A program made the translations under genes and the position numbers. A DNA stretch of 64,000 nt. Source: Hofstenia miamia (taxonomy: Eukaryota; Xenacoelomorpha; Acoela; Hofsteniidae). Positions 1-12,000 of this stretch are shown here, piece by piece. The stretch's first letter is position 1; each line of letters opens with the position of its first letter. The DNA lies in assembly GCA_900660155.1 (NCBI GenBank), contig CABFPE010000153.1, positions 824,635-888,634 of the forward strand, in the 5' to 3' direction. The notes beneath the pieces were generated by a model. The model saw only the letters and a list, made by a program, of their open reading frames with translations. It searched no databases and was not told the origin of the DNA.

Positions 1-333
1 GATTGTAAACCATTGTTTTTTCGGAAGTTCGCTAGCAGGGCATGCATTTGAAAAAGAGTGTGATGATAGTAGCGGTTGGGAGTTGACATTGTTTAAGCAT
101 TGTAAAACATTGTCGTCCTCACTCATCTCGGGGATGGGGAAGACAATCGCATTGTTATTAACTGTAGGACGTCTTCGTTTGTGAAGTGACTTGCGCTTTT
201 CTTTAGCTGGCGCAGGAGGAGGATGAATCGTTTCTTGTGTTAACGGATTATAACCATGCGAGGGTGGCGGAGTTGTACATAGATCATCAAACAGGGTACT
301 CAGCGAACCGGATGTTAGCATTTCAACAGACAT
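1..333 (-). CDS. 5' coding exon of an unrecognised, probably nuclear protein (partial, runs off the window)
   Basis: Reading the minus strand from an ATG at 333-331 gives 111 codons without a stop to base 1, so the gene continues outside the window. The protein begins MSVEMLTSGSLSTLFDDL, has a proline patch (TTPPPSHGYNP, then HPPPAPA), and a strongly basic stretch KEKRKSLHKRRRP near residues 45-57 that looks like a nuclear localisation signal. Serine- and asparagine-rich sequence follows. In-frame codons upstream of the ATG stay open to a TAA at 381-379 with no AG acceptor in between, which supports this ATG as the start. The segment is clearly richer in GC than its AT-rich flank, as expected of an exon. 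I do not recognise the family; a nuclear regulator is an inference from the basic cluster and low-complexity composition only. Confidence 0.6.
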   Translation of the reverse strand, partial: MSVEMLTSGSLSTLFDDLCTTPPPSHGYNPLTQETIHPPPAPAKEKRKSLHKRRRPTVNNNAIVFPIPEMSEDDNVLQCLNNVNSQPLLSSHSFSNACPASELPKKQWFTI

Positions 334-400
334 TGCCAAAAGTGCAAGACGAAATTGTGTAGAAGAAGAATAATGATTTTATCCGAAGAAATGAAGTGAA

Positions 401-422
401 TATATAGATTGACCAGCCAATG
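401..422 (-). promoter_or_regulatory. Possible TATA and CCAAT boxes of the gene at 1-333
   Basis: On the minus strand a CCATTGGCTGG element (inverted CCAAT box) lies just upstream of TATATA at 406-401, about 70 nt before the ATG. Order and spacing suit a core promoter, but TATA-like strings are common in this AT-rich sequence, so this is inference. Confidence 0.25.
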
Positions 423-3400
423 GAAATACATTTGAAATTATGAAAAATGATTATTGGTTGAAAAACCGTGATATGATAAACGTGTTACAATGAATTTTGA
501 CAAGTAAGATTTTTGAAAGTTTCCCGGATTACAATGTATGTTTTTTCGAAATTATGGAAAATTTGATACGTACGGTTTGTCATTGCATCTTGTAGTCTTT
601 ACATGTAATGGAAAATTAGTTTGTAATGTGTACGTATCCTGAAAAGGAGTTGTTATAATACGGTATATATTAACATGGTGTAATGCAAGCAAATGTGATA
701 TTAACAAAAATTACTCATACCAAAAGTGTAAACTAAATTTGAACATGAATCATGCAAATAGGCCCTAATATGGTACACTAATTAAAAGCTATTAGCAAGC
801 TGTCAGCCGGTTACCCCCAAGCTGTCAAGAAAGCTTTGTGAGTTATCGCAATCTACCAGAAATTCATTAGTCATCTGTCAATCAAATGGTGAGTCACTAA
901 AAACACTCCCTCGATATCTGTGAGTCAGCTAAGTGTTACGAGAACTTCAAGGTGTCCCAATGAGACGGGGCCTCGTCTTCTATCACTACTAATATAGGTA
1001 TTGATCAAATCGGAAATCGACAAACATTGCCACATCGAGCTATTGTTGTGTAGGAGAATGATATATTTTTTATGACTACAACGTCAAAATTGTGCTTCAC
1101 AATAACCTAAAATTAGAGAAAATTAAAAAAATTCCAAAATTAAGAATCAGTTTATCATAGAGCTATTCAGCACACATCGAATGGTATTTAAACTGTCGAT
1201 AGTAAAAGGACTCATTGAGTTATAGGTATCCAAATTTAGTCTACTCTATTAATTGTAATAAGCGAATCTTACGAAAGTGTACATTGAAAATTAGTTTTGG
1301 CCGATACTTTGCAACCAGTATAGATAAATTTAAAAAATATAAAATAGTTTCACATGGAGCTAGTCATCCGGCATATTTTACTGTATAACCCTAGTGCATA
1401 ACGTCAAAAGTCGCAGAGCAATAGTGTTCTGAAATGCATCAGTTGTAATGTAATTGTTAAGCAGAAGTTCGAAAGTTGTAATAAACTAAAGTGTTGATAT
1501 CATAAAGGGAATAATAACTAAAAATATAATATTAACAATGTAATATAGAACTAAAGGAGCTCTAAAGAATGCTGAAAAGAGCTAAGGAGTTGAACAAGAA
1601 TTGACAGAGTACTGGCTGTCCTAAAGCAATGTAAAACTCCGGGTGTATGGCATACTTTGAACTAATTTGTCAAAATATCGAAATAGAGTGAAATCAAATA
1701 TACAGCTGCAAGTTCACCAGAAGAGGTCCGAAAATCATAATTCGTTTCGTAATATAGAAATATCAAATCTGAATCACCTCTACAAAGCAATAATTTTTGA
1801 AAATTCTAAAGAATTTTTGAAAAGTTTTTTACTAAATTTAACCTCATTTGTCAAAACATTGACTGGCAATTTCGAATTTTAATGGCTGTAATTTACTCAA
1901 AATTGTTTCATAACGCAAACAAATGGCAATATTAAAAGTGCTATAGCTTTAAATACCAAATTTCCCTTTGCTTTTTACAGAATAATTCAATATTTTACGA
2001 CGCCATCAAACGAATTTTGAAAAACGAAATTTCGTCTAATGGTAATCCAAAATCGGGCCAGGGTTGTTTCAATGCCGTGAAGAATTAATAATAAGAAAAA
2101 TATTGAGCTACTTGTAATTGTTTAAACTGATAAACACGATGAAGATGTTTTTGTTGTTGATAGGAAGATATTGAATTAATTTATAGTAGCATAATTTTCT
2201 TCTTTTTATATTCAAAACATCCATTGTTTCATATTTTTAGCACCAAAAAATAAGTTAAGTAACAGAGGGTTCCTTAAGAATAGGTGTCTATTTGCAATTA
2301 GGATCCGAAACACACGCGGATGATATTACATTCAAGTCCTTACTAGATTGCTTTTATATGCAACGAAACAGTACCTGATCTGTATCTTCATTTAATAAGC
2401 ACAACCTCTACAATATTTTAAAAAATGGTTTGATTTGCAAAATTCTCAATAAAATGTTGCAAAAATTTCTAAAAATATTTCGTCAAATGCATTTGTATAA
2501 TTATCAATATTTCTTTCAAAGACATCATCAGGATTTCCATTTGGTACTTTTCATTAATTATACAATCAACATGATTCACATTGTTCTTATTTTGCTCATT
2601 TAAATCATTTTCACAAAAAAAGTTTTTTATTTTGCAAAAAATGTTTTTGCTTCATCTATAAGCAATAAGCATAGTCAGACATGTAGCAATACGAATCTAA
2701 AACATCACAATAATACCAGTCGTTCTGAATCTCCGACTTGAGCGTAGACAATGTAGAGTACAAAAAATTCAATGGGATAATATATTTATTTCATATACAT
2801 GATAAATCATAATTAAACATGACATAATATCGTTCAACAAGATTCGATAATAGAAAATATCTATCAGAATAAAATCTGAAAAAAATTGTTTAAAAAAAAG
2901 CAAATCACGGGATTCAAAAAATCTGAAATTTCATTTTCTATTTGTGGAAGTGCATTGTCATGCAGCCAAGCATTTAATTGCAATGCACAGGACTTCAACC
3001 TTAACAAATTCATGAATTCGTTGAGCAACAGTAATTGTATTCATTCTGCATGACGATAATAGTAATAGAATCCCTCTTTTACCAATCTCCAAATTTGATA
3101 TATAGGCCATTTCTAAACAAAATTTATACAGTGAAACAAATATTTTCTTTTAAATTAACACTTTGGATGATCGCAAAGCTACCATATCAAATTATATCAT
3201 AAATAATGATTGAAGTTTAATGAAAACTTACCAAGAATTATTCCTAGTTCATAAGGAGTTTGATAAATAAAAATGATTTTGGCGTACACTATAAATATGG
3301 CTCCATTCACCTCTGTGAAGCTTAGAAGTAGACTTATTTCTGGAAGCTTTATTTAATGAGATGACATGTTCAATTATAACATTGATGTATACCTTGGTAA

Positions 3401-3530
3401 TCCAATGAACAAGATTGTTGAAACTATTTATCAAAGATTATTCAAAGATTTTGAGGGGCTTGAAAAAATCTGTGAGTGATTTAAACACATTATGAATATG
3501 CGCCGATTCTTCATGACATGTTCAACTATA
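423..3530. other. AT-rich non-coding stretch, no gene recognised
   Basis: No supported coding exon, RNA gene or transposon end was seen. A GC-richer patch at about 780-1000 contains a minus-strand stretch with an acceptor-like TTGACAG before it and GGTAACC after it (about 20 codons). It is too short and isolated to call as an exon. Confidence 0.4.
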
Positions 3531-4395
3531 GAGGGTGTTCAAGCGAACGCGTCAGTAATAAATCGGTTATATTGAAAAATTTAAAAAAGTTAGGCTAAAT
3601 TTATTTTTCTCATTGGGTAACATGATCTTGCGGATTATTGATTTTTCACTTTTACTTCCAAATGAATGCTTACTCTTTGGAAGAGACGTCAAATTGTAGA
3701 ATGAATTTATTGAATCCATGGACGCAGCATCTGTCAAGAACATATTATTCACAGATAAATGTAATTTTCATCTCGATGGATACCTTAATGAACAAAACAT
3801 GCGATATTGGGGAACTGGTGAGCTATCTGCTGGCACAATTTGCACACATTTCAATCACCAAAAACTATTGCAGTTTAATTGCTATGTTAGATAAAAATGT
3901 ATTGCCATCTTTAAAGAGAAAAAGAATTTTAACAAAAGTAACATTATTGCAAGACGGAGCTTCTCCTCACACTTCATACTTGGCCAAAATTATTTAACGA
4001 CAAATTTTAAGAATCGAGTCCTTGGGTGCCATTTTTCAAATTCGTGGCCTTCCCAATCACCAGACCTTAACCCATGTGATTGGTTTTTGTGGGGTTATAT
4101 AAAAGACTGTCTTCCCTCCAAACAAAGTTTATGAAAATATTTTGGAGCTGCAGAACTCTATTTTGGAATGTGTTTCCAGTATTGAAGAAAGTACTTTTTT
4201 AAAGTGCATGAATGTTTTTTGTCTCGTATTCAAGCTGGTAAAAATGTTAATGGCAATCATTTTGAATAAATTTTTTTTCAAAATCTTTAAATCCGCAGTA
4301 TCAAATAATCATGAAATGTATATTTGAATAGAATATTCACTTATATTAAATGGTTATAGGCATTTTATAACTGACACGTTCACTTGAACACCCTC
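3531..4395 (+). mobile_element. Decayed Tc1/mariner (IS630) transposon with both terminal inverted repeats and TA target sites
   Basis: The left end reads GAGGGTGTTCAAGCGAACG and the right end is its near-perfect inverse (GTTCACTTGAACACCCTC). Each is bordered by TA (3529-3530 and 4396-4397), the target duplication of this superfamily. Plus-strand transposase pieces lie between. They include FTDKCNFHLDGYLNEQN with the first catalytic aspartate (about 3750-3800), LLQDGASPHTS with the second (about 3945-3975), and SPDLNPCDWFLWGY with the third (about 4055-4100). The pieces fall in different frames, and at 865 bp the copy lacks the N-terminal helix-turn-helix region. It is therefore an internally deleted, frameshifted, non-autonomous copy. 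Confidence 0.85.

Positions 4396-4429
<34 letters not shown>
4396..4429. repeat. (TA)n microsatellite at the mariner right end
   Basis: An alternating TA run starts immediately at the right TA target site of the mariner copy. The transposon probably inserted into the array, or the array grew from the target dinucleotide. Confidence 0.85.
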
Positions 4430-7400
4430 ACTGAGTTCTGTATTTGTATATTATATTTTGACCACACATTATTTCCCAAACCGTAATATAACATTGTCAA
4501 AGGTGGCTGCGTCCCCAATCAAATTGAGCAAATTGGGCTAAACCTCCCTTGTAGTAACCTCTGCTTTTCACTATAGCTTTTATTTTCTTGAACTAGCATC
4601 TTTTAAGTGTGAATCAATAAAATTTTAAGTACATAAAATAGCTAGAAACTTGAATACGGCTTGCTAACAGCAAAGGTAGGCAGAACCGAAACATTCGGGT
4701 AGGTTGACGGAGAATTTTATTTTCCAGAATAATTTGCTGATAATTTTCTACAGCAAATGGCAGCACAGAAATGGACACGAGCCGAATTTTTCAGGCCCAG
4801 CCCGTTTTCGGCCCGTCAAAATTTATCGATCGATTTCAGCACATTAATATTTGGCTGTAGCACTAAGTTCAATTTGGCTACAATCTCTTTCTGACTGAGC
4901 AGAAGTTGCTTGGGTGGCATATATCTTCAATGCAATGTTACATAAAGTTAAATATGTGCTTCTATTGGGATTTCAAAAATGTATATTTACAAGCTTGTTA
5001 CAATTCAAAATCTGTTTCCACAGAACCCTAGTTGTCTTCCAATGCTGTGGATCTTTGCTGAATATCAACAATAAAATTTATTAAAATGTCCACAAAATAA
5101 GTGAACTTTGTTTATTTTTAAAATCAGCAGAAATTATAAAATACATTATAACACCAATGAAAAATGCTTGTCGAGTAAAACAGGGGATATTAATGCTAAT
5201 ACTAATCCAAGAATGTACAAACTTTTGAACGGCAGGAGAGATGAAAACTAAAAAAGACTGTTTGCAGGAATGGTAGTTGCAATTTAATTATAATGGGGCA
5301 ATTAAGTATAAGTGGTGTCATTATAGTTTATAGTACACTCTATTCTGTTGTACATTAAAATTTCAAAGTATTAGTGACAACCCCCAAAAAGTAAGTATTG
5401 GTGTTTTTTTAGTAGTAGAGAAGAAGTTGCGCGAGGGCTCTTGTGTTAAAAAATTGTACCATTGTTTCAACACTTTCACTTCTGATACTATTTTCTCAAT
5501 GAGAAATATTTCCTCTCTTTAATTAATAGAACGAAAACCAGTAGTTCCGAGAATGTACTTCAAGAGTCGACATGAGACAATTTAGTAGTTCACAGTGACA
5601 TTCTTCCTTTCATTTTAATGCATTTAATAACATTAAGCATTTTCACAAATAAATGACAAACATTTATGCTAGCATTGTCATTTGTTCATTCATTCTGAAA
5701 TATTTACAGAAATGATTGTTTTTAGGATTACTTCTGTTTCTCTTAACAGTTGTCGATATCAGAATCTACGACACCGTAACTCATTATTTAAATTTTAATT
5801 TGACTTGCTTGCAAAAGAGAATTTCAGAGCAATCAATATGGTATAAATAAAGCAGTTTTTTACTGGTAGCTAAACTTAAGGTTTGGACAGGGAATTTAAT
5901 GAAGACTTTATATTAGTTTTTCATAAGTGTGTAAAAAAATTACATTAAATTATGAATTATTTTTATTGTATGGGAAGCATTTTTCAATGCTGCTGCAGGA
6001 GTACTGCTTGCAATGTTTGAACAAACTTCAACCGCTTAAAATTTTTTTCTAGGGTCAAGAAAAATTTTCAAAAATCCCTCTGCAGTTTAAAGTTAGTATG
6101 AAAAAGTCAACTGTTTAGTAGTGTGGCCCATATTTATAAAATTCCGAAAGTTTTGCCTCTGAAACTTTGAAGTGCTTCCATTTCATGAAAAAATGATGAG
6201 TGTAAAATTTTTAACTATTTGAAATAGGTTTAGAGGTGGCGCAAGCTCATTAAACTTTTCCAGTTTTACGGAAATATGCTATTTTTGGTAAGGCAATTAA
6301 TTGTGACATAACGTAAGTATTATTAGTCATCCCAATAGAACGCAGCATACAAATGACAGTGAATTGTAATTGAAGACAAATATATCGATCCTACATTAAG
6401 AATGACTCTGCATCCTCTCAGAATTCAGAAATTTTGCATCCATACATTTATTTTTATGAAATATTTCCAAAAATGTGCATTACTTTAATTAATCAAATTT
6501 ATACTTAAATGTTTTTTTGCAGATGCATTTATATATTTGCCTTTAGCCGAACAGAATATTCAAAATAATGAACTTTCATTCAAATTACTTCCTAATTACT
6601 CCATCAGAAAGCATTGAAAGGACGAGAACTCCCCCTGGTAGGCAAGCACGTTTTCTCTACATTTAGCATCACAAAGGTTTGCAAGGAAACATTTCAAATA
6701 GCACCAAGTTCTGTAATTCTGCAAAAAGAAATCATTTGGTTAATTGCTGGATTTGGACTAATCCTATCTAGGACGCTATCAGGAATTTTGCAATTAACTT
6801 AAAGAGCCGTAATGAAGCGAAGCAGTATCTTAGAAAAGTTTCAATTTCTCTGTGATATTGCTCATTTGAACGTGGTGAACAGCAGAACACTAGCGATATT
6901 ATTATCAGAAGTTGATTGGGGGGGAGGGGGGTGAATCACTTCATACCAAGAAACTTAGAACACTGGGCCCTACCTCATGCATCATGCATGATGGATGCTG
7001 AAATACAAGAAAAGATTCTAAGTTTAGCTATTTTGAATTCAGTTCAACCTTGAAATCGCGAAGGTGAACGGATTACGAGATATAGACAACTGTTTTAGCA
7101 AAGGTTGATATTAAGGTGTAATTCTAGGCGCTATTTGCTACACAAGTAGCTAGACACGACTTCGAACTACTTCGGTTGCGTTATTCTTATCCTCAAAGTC
7201 AAATCCAAGTAGCTATAATGTGTAAGAATTTAGGCAAATTGTTTCAGTGGAACTGATTTTTCTGAGTTTGCTGTATTCTGACTTAACTTTGGCAGCACAA
7301 CAGTCAAAATTTTGAAAGTTTCTAAGAATATTGTAAGAGATGAAACACTGAAATGAGCTCAAGCGGATAGGACCAGCAACAAGGCAAAGTGTCTGTTGTT

Positions 7401-8926
7401 TTGTAACCAGAATTAGTAGAAGGTTGTTTCAGAGCTGAGTGCATTTGATAGCTTTCTTGAAACCTATCCAGAAGACTGGAATGAAAGTAAAAACTTCAAA
7501 ACCGCTCACACAGTTATAGGCTTACTAGTAGCTGCTAAAGAATTGTGTGTTTGATACAGGAAATGAAGCAATTGTATTGCTCACTAATGAAGAATAACTA
7601 GCAATATGTTTAAGGATTGTAGAGAAAATCCAGAAATATAAAAATACAGCTATTCTGTTTTTGTGACTATTGTATTGATACATTATTTCCTATGTCATGT
7701 ATTGAGCCTTACTAGGCCAATTTTCACAGCATTGCGCCATCCATAAAAATATAATAGATTATCAAAAATTTGAGTAAAGGAGTTTCTAAGCAAATAGAAC
7801 CTTTTGAGAGGGTCAGACATAAAAATCAAAGTTTGAAATTTTCACTTTATATAAGGGCCACACTACTGCTTATGTAAGCTCATTGTGGAAGCCTAAAATC
7901 ATTCAAATTGCAAGCTGTTCGATTATGTAGTATTTTGTAATAAATCAACCTTTAGTAATGTTTTAGGTTTCCTGTAATATAATTTCAGCGTAAAAACAGT
8001 AAAAATATAAAACCCAATTAACTCCAGTATTACTATTTTATCAGTCTTCAGATCTCATGGAATAAATTAATTTTGCAAGTTGAATTGCAATATCAACTTT
8101 TATTCAATATATTTTGATTTCACCTGGTCTACCTGATTTAGGATAATATATTCTGAAAATATTTATTCTGGTGTAGTTTCTTTTATTAAGTTTTGTAAGT
8201 TTTGTTAGTGCCTGATTTTGTTTAGGCTTATTTAGTGTTCACTTGTTTATACACGTGTTCTGATATTTGTCTGTTTCATTAGACAAATTAATTAGGGGAA
8301 TGGGAGAATACAGTTTAAGTTTTCGTATCCTGCTTAACTTTCACACTGTGAATTAACATTATCCGTTGCGAACAAAGTTCAAAGCTTGATTAGGTACAAA
8401 GTTTGAATAGATCTCATAATAGTAGTCTGTTCTTCTTAGAGTATGAATTTCAACTATTAATTACATCATTGAAAAAATACACTAACATTCAGACCCATTT
8501 AGTTCCATATGATTTGTATTGTTTCTAGTCACATAAGAAGGGGACTGGAAACTATATATTTTAGAAAATGGAATTGCGGATATCAGAATTCTATAAATAA
8601 ATTATTGCTAAATTTTTGCCCAAAAGAAAATGTGTGGAGTCACATAGAAGCATAGAGCTAAAATATTTAATGAGATGGGACTGGACACTAATTCGCTGGG
8701 ACTAACTGAGAGTCTGACTAACACCTTAATACACAAATAAAATTTTATGTTCTCCCAAACTAAATGATCAGGTAGTCTTTAATCATCATGAATTTCTGCA
8801 TAGTGACTCATACTGCCTAAGTAAAACTAAGACCTAATAGCAATTTCTATTGTATATCACAATGTACTCATGACATTTTCATTGCATTATGAATAGAATG
8901 AAGAAAAACATCAAATAAACAAGTAC
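4430..8926. other. Non-coding stretch downstream of the ABCG2-like exons
   Basis: I looked here on the minus strand for the missing membrane-spanning exons of the transporter and found none that matched. No RNA gene or complete transposon is evident. The sequence is uniformly AT-rich with scattered homopolymers and a G-run at 6918-6931. It may be a long intron of the transporter gene or intergenic DNA. Confidence 0.35.
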
Positions 8927-9037
8927 CTTCAACACCTATTTGTAGTTGGTTGGCTTTTCCAGCCTCCTTGTATTCATTGACTAGAATGATGTCCAGAAAG
9001 AAATCAGCCGGATTAACATTTTCTTGTAAGACGATTC
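8927..9037 (-). CDS. ABCG2-like exon: [10 protein letters not shown] linker
   Basis: It follows a 47-nt intron. It reads [20 protein letters not shown] and continues about 17 residues to GVEG before GTACTT. The NPADFFLD(V/I)I motif closes the ATP-binding half in ABCG proteins; the connection to the first membrane helix should follow in the next exon, which was not found. Confidence 0.85.
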
Positions 9038-12000
9038 CTGATAATAAATAATAATTACTCATAATTCGGAATTTCACAAGTTACCTAATTTCTGAAAATA
9101 ATCAACACAGAGTCTTTGACTACCAAAATATATCGTTTTGCCACGAGAAAGTAAGTGGATATTTTCGAAAAGTTCAAATATACTATACCGCGGCTGATGA
9201 ATAGAAAATACTATAGTTCGGCCTTTATCTGACATCCTAAATTACAATTGCAATTTTTTGTAACAAACTATTCACTACTTTTAAGTCTAATATTGAGCCT
9301 TCTTGTTCTAAATGTGTCTTACACACTTGCACACAAACGTCACATAGCAAACATCAACTGCCAAAACGCTAATTGGTATTCAAATTTGTAATGCATGAAT
9401 ATTTTAAATTCGTCAAGTAAGGCAAGATCCCATACACTATAAGTTAGGCATAAGGTTACTAGTGGTTCATTGCAATTGGAAATTTCATTTAATGAGCATT
9501 TTTTGATAAAAAAATTTTGCGTTCCATGTAAAACCATTGCTTTAATACGTAAAATTTCTTGCTAAGCAATGGTTGAATAAAGGCCTGCACATTCTCAAGG
9601 GTAGTGGACAATGTCAGTCAGTGATAAGTTACTGCAAAAAAATCAAAGAAGTAATAAAAACTAACGCAATATTTCAATCAAAGTACAGTAATTTAAAAAA
9701 CAATTACTCTTTCAATAACTTCATAACACTAATGGCTGTGTTTGAGTCTAACCCAGTAGTAGGTTCATCTAAAAACAGTACACTTGGTGATGTAATTAAC
9801 TCCATTGCAATGTTGCATCTTTTCCTCTCGCCACCGGAGGCTCCTTTCACCAATTCATCTCCTACCTAAACACATAATTTCAAGCGTTTGCCATTAAAGG
9901 ATGGATGTGGGCGGGTAATGCAGAACTGAGTCGTGCTTGGGATGCGGCATTGGAAAAGATGGATCGGAATTTAAAAAACAAACTGTTGCATGACAGTGCA
10001 TGCAATTCAACCCAAATACTGTGAATGATATGTAATTTCTAAAAAACTTGTTGGATTAAAATTTTTTTCATTTTGAAATTTTACATTATCATATACTCTT
10101 CTAAGACTCAATTTCGGATTTTCAATTTCAGTATGTAGATTTTACTATTTTTGCCTAAGATCATAAAAATTGCCCGGAATCAGTCCAGGTCCAACGTTTC
10201 CTGACCCGGGAAGGAATTGGATTTATATTTTAGAACCATTGCCCTCTCTGATACCATCAAAAATTATTTTGCATAGTACACAATTGGAACCATTTACCAA
10301 AAATATATACGTGCAAAGTATTTTAACAACGGAATATATCCTAATTGCAATATAACCAATGCCTATCATTAAATTGAAAAACTGATTTTGGAGTAAGTTG
10401 AACAAGGAAAAACATAAATACTAAAAATACATTTTATAATAGGTGTCAATTGAATACAATATATTTTTTGGCTGGTTTTGCAATTTATCATCCGCAATGC
10501 CAACAATGGAAAATATTTGCACATACCAAGCAGTAATTGTAAGCAATTTCTTTCGCGCTTTTGGGCATGACAAACTGTTGTTCATACTAGAAGTGTGCTA
10601 AAAACAAGAGAAATCTATACTGATCTGCACTTGACACATAAGCAAACTACAGCATTGGCTAAATTATTAACCAATAGGAAACTGCAATAGTGGGATGTCT
10701 AAGGAAAAAACATCTTATTAGGAATACACAATGCATTTGTTAATAATTACCAGGAAACTGCCCGTGCTATGCACGGGGACTTCAATGGGCTGTATTAGAT
10801 ATTTAATAAATGAATAAACTTTAAACAAACCATATGTTATGTTTTTAATATTTTAGGAACGAAATATGTAATAAACATTGGTACAATGATTTTTATTCAC
10901 AATTTTAGCATATTACACTCTTTAATTAACCATTTGATATTATAAGCACATTTAAAGCATCGTAACACCTAATGCAAAAAAGTGTATTGAATCACAACAA
11001 AATTGATTCCATTATTTTAATATTATAAATTTCAACTTATCTTCTTATCATAGCATTAATTCAAATTAACTCTGAATATTTCTGATAATGGATTTACTCA
11101 TAGGCGCTTGTCACTAAAAATTCACTTAAATACCTAGTGTATCATTATCTAGCGCTGGCCAACCTAATGATCTCGCTCATCTAAAACGGCGCATACAAGA
11201 AGAACAAGCCCGTATCGCTCCTGACGAATATGGAGCAGCCATTCATCATCTCAAAAGACGACTGCAATTAGTGATTGAGAACAATGGAGATATGATTGAA
11301 CATTATTTATAATAATCCTCCTGTTTGAACTTCAATTGTAAAAAGTTATTTTTGTTACAGTATTGTTGATCTTAAAATGACATGTCTTTTATATTGATAC
11401 AAGATAATGATACACTAGGTAGTTTTCAATGGAAATCAAAGGCTTATGATGAGAAAATAGTCGACGAATGTTCTTTGAAATCCTATATGTTGAATGAAAA
11501 ATGTTAGTATATTTTTCATTATCCATGACAAATTAATGTGTGTAATTAATGTAGCACCGCTGTTTGATACTTCTTTAAAGGCGAAACTTCTTGAGAAATT
11601 CAGCTTGTCATCAGCTAAGCTCTGTGTTTACTAATTTAAGATATTTTTTTCAATAAATCAATTACATTTTGAATGAAATTCATATTTTCTTTATATAAAT
11701 TTTATTGATGTCATCAATATTTATAAAATTATTTATAATTATTATAAAATATAATTTATAAAAAATCTCAACAAATACTGTATTACACAAAACTACAACT
11801 GTTACAAAAAATTTATTTATATACTAAAATTCAAACTATTTTCGACGGAAACATTTAGGAAATAATTTCCCCAATGCAATATTTACAATATGAAAATGAG
11901 TTTTATGAATTATTGAACCTATATATTTGAAGGAAGTATTAAACAATGAATTCAAAATTTCGAAGGTGTTTTCCGTGATATTTTATACCTAAATGCATTT

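Noticed and set aside
1667-1882. 71-codon plus-strand ORF
   Set aside because: AT-rich, asparagine/lysine/phenylalanine composition expected by chance; no start context or domain.
9573-9869. 98-codon plus-strand ORF
   Set aside because: It is the antisense shadow of the ABCG2-like signature/Walker B exon (9708-9865).
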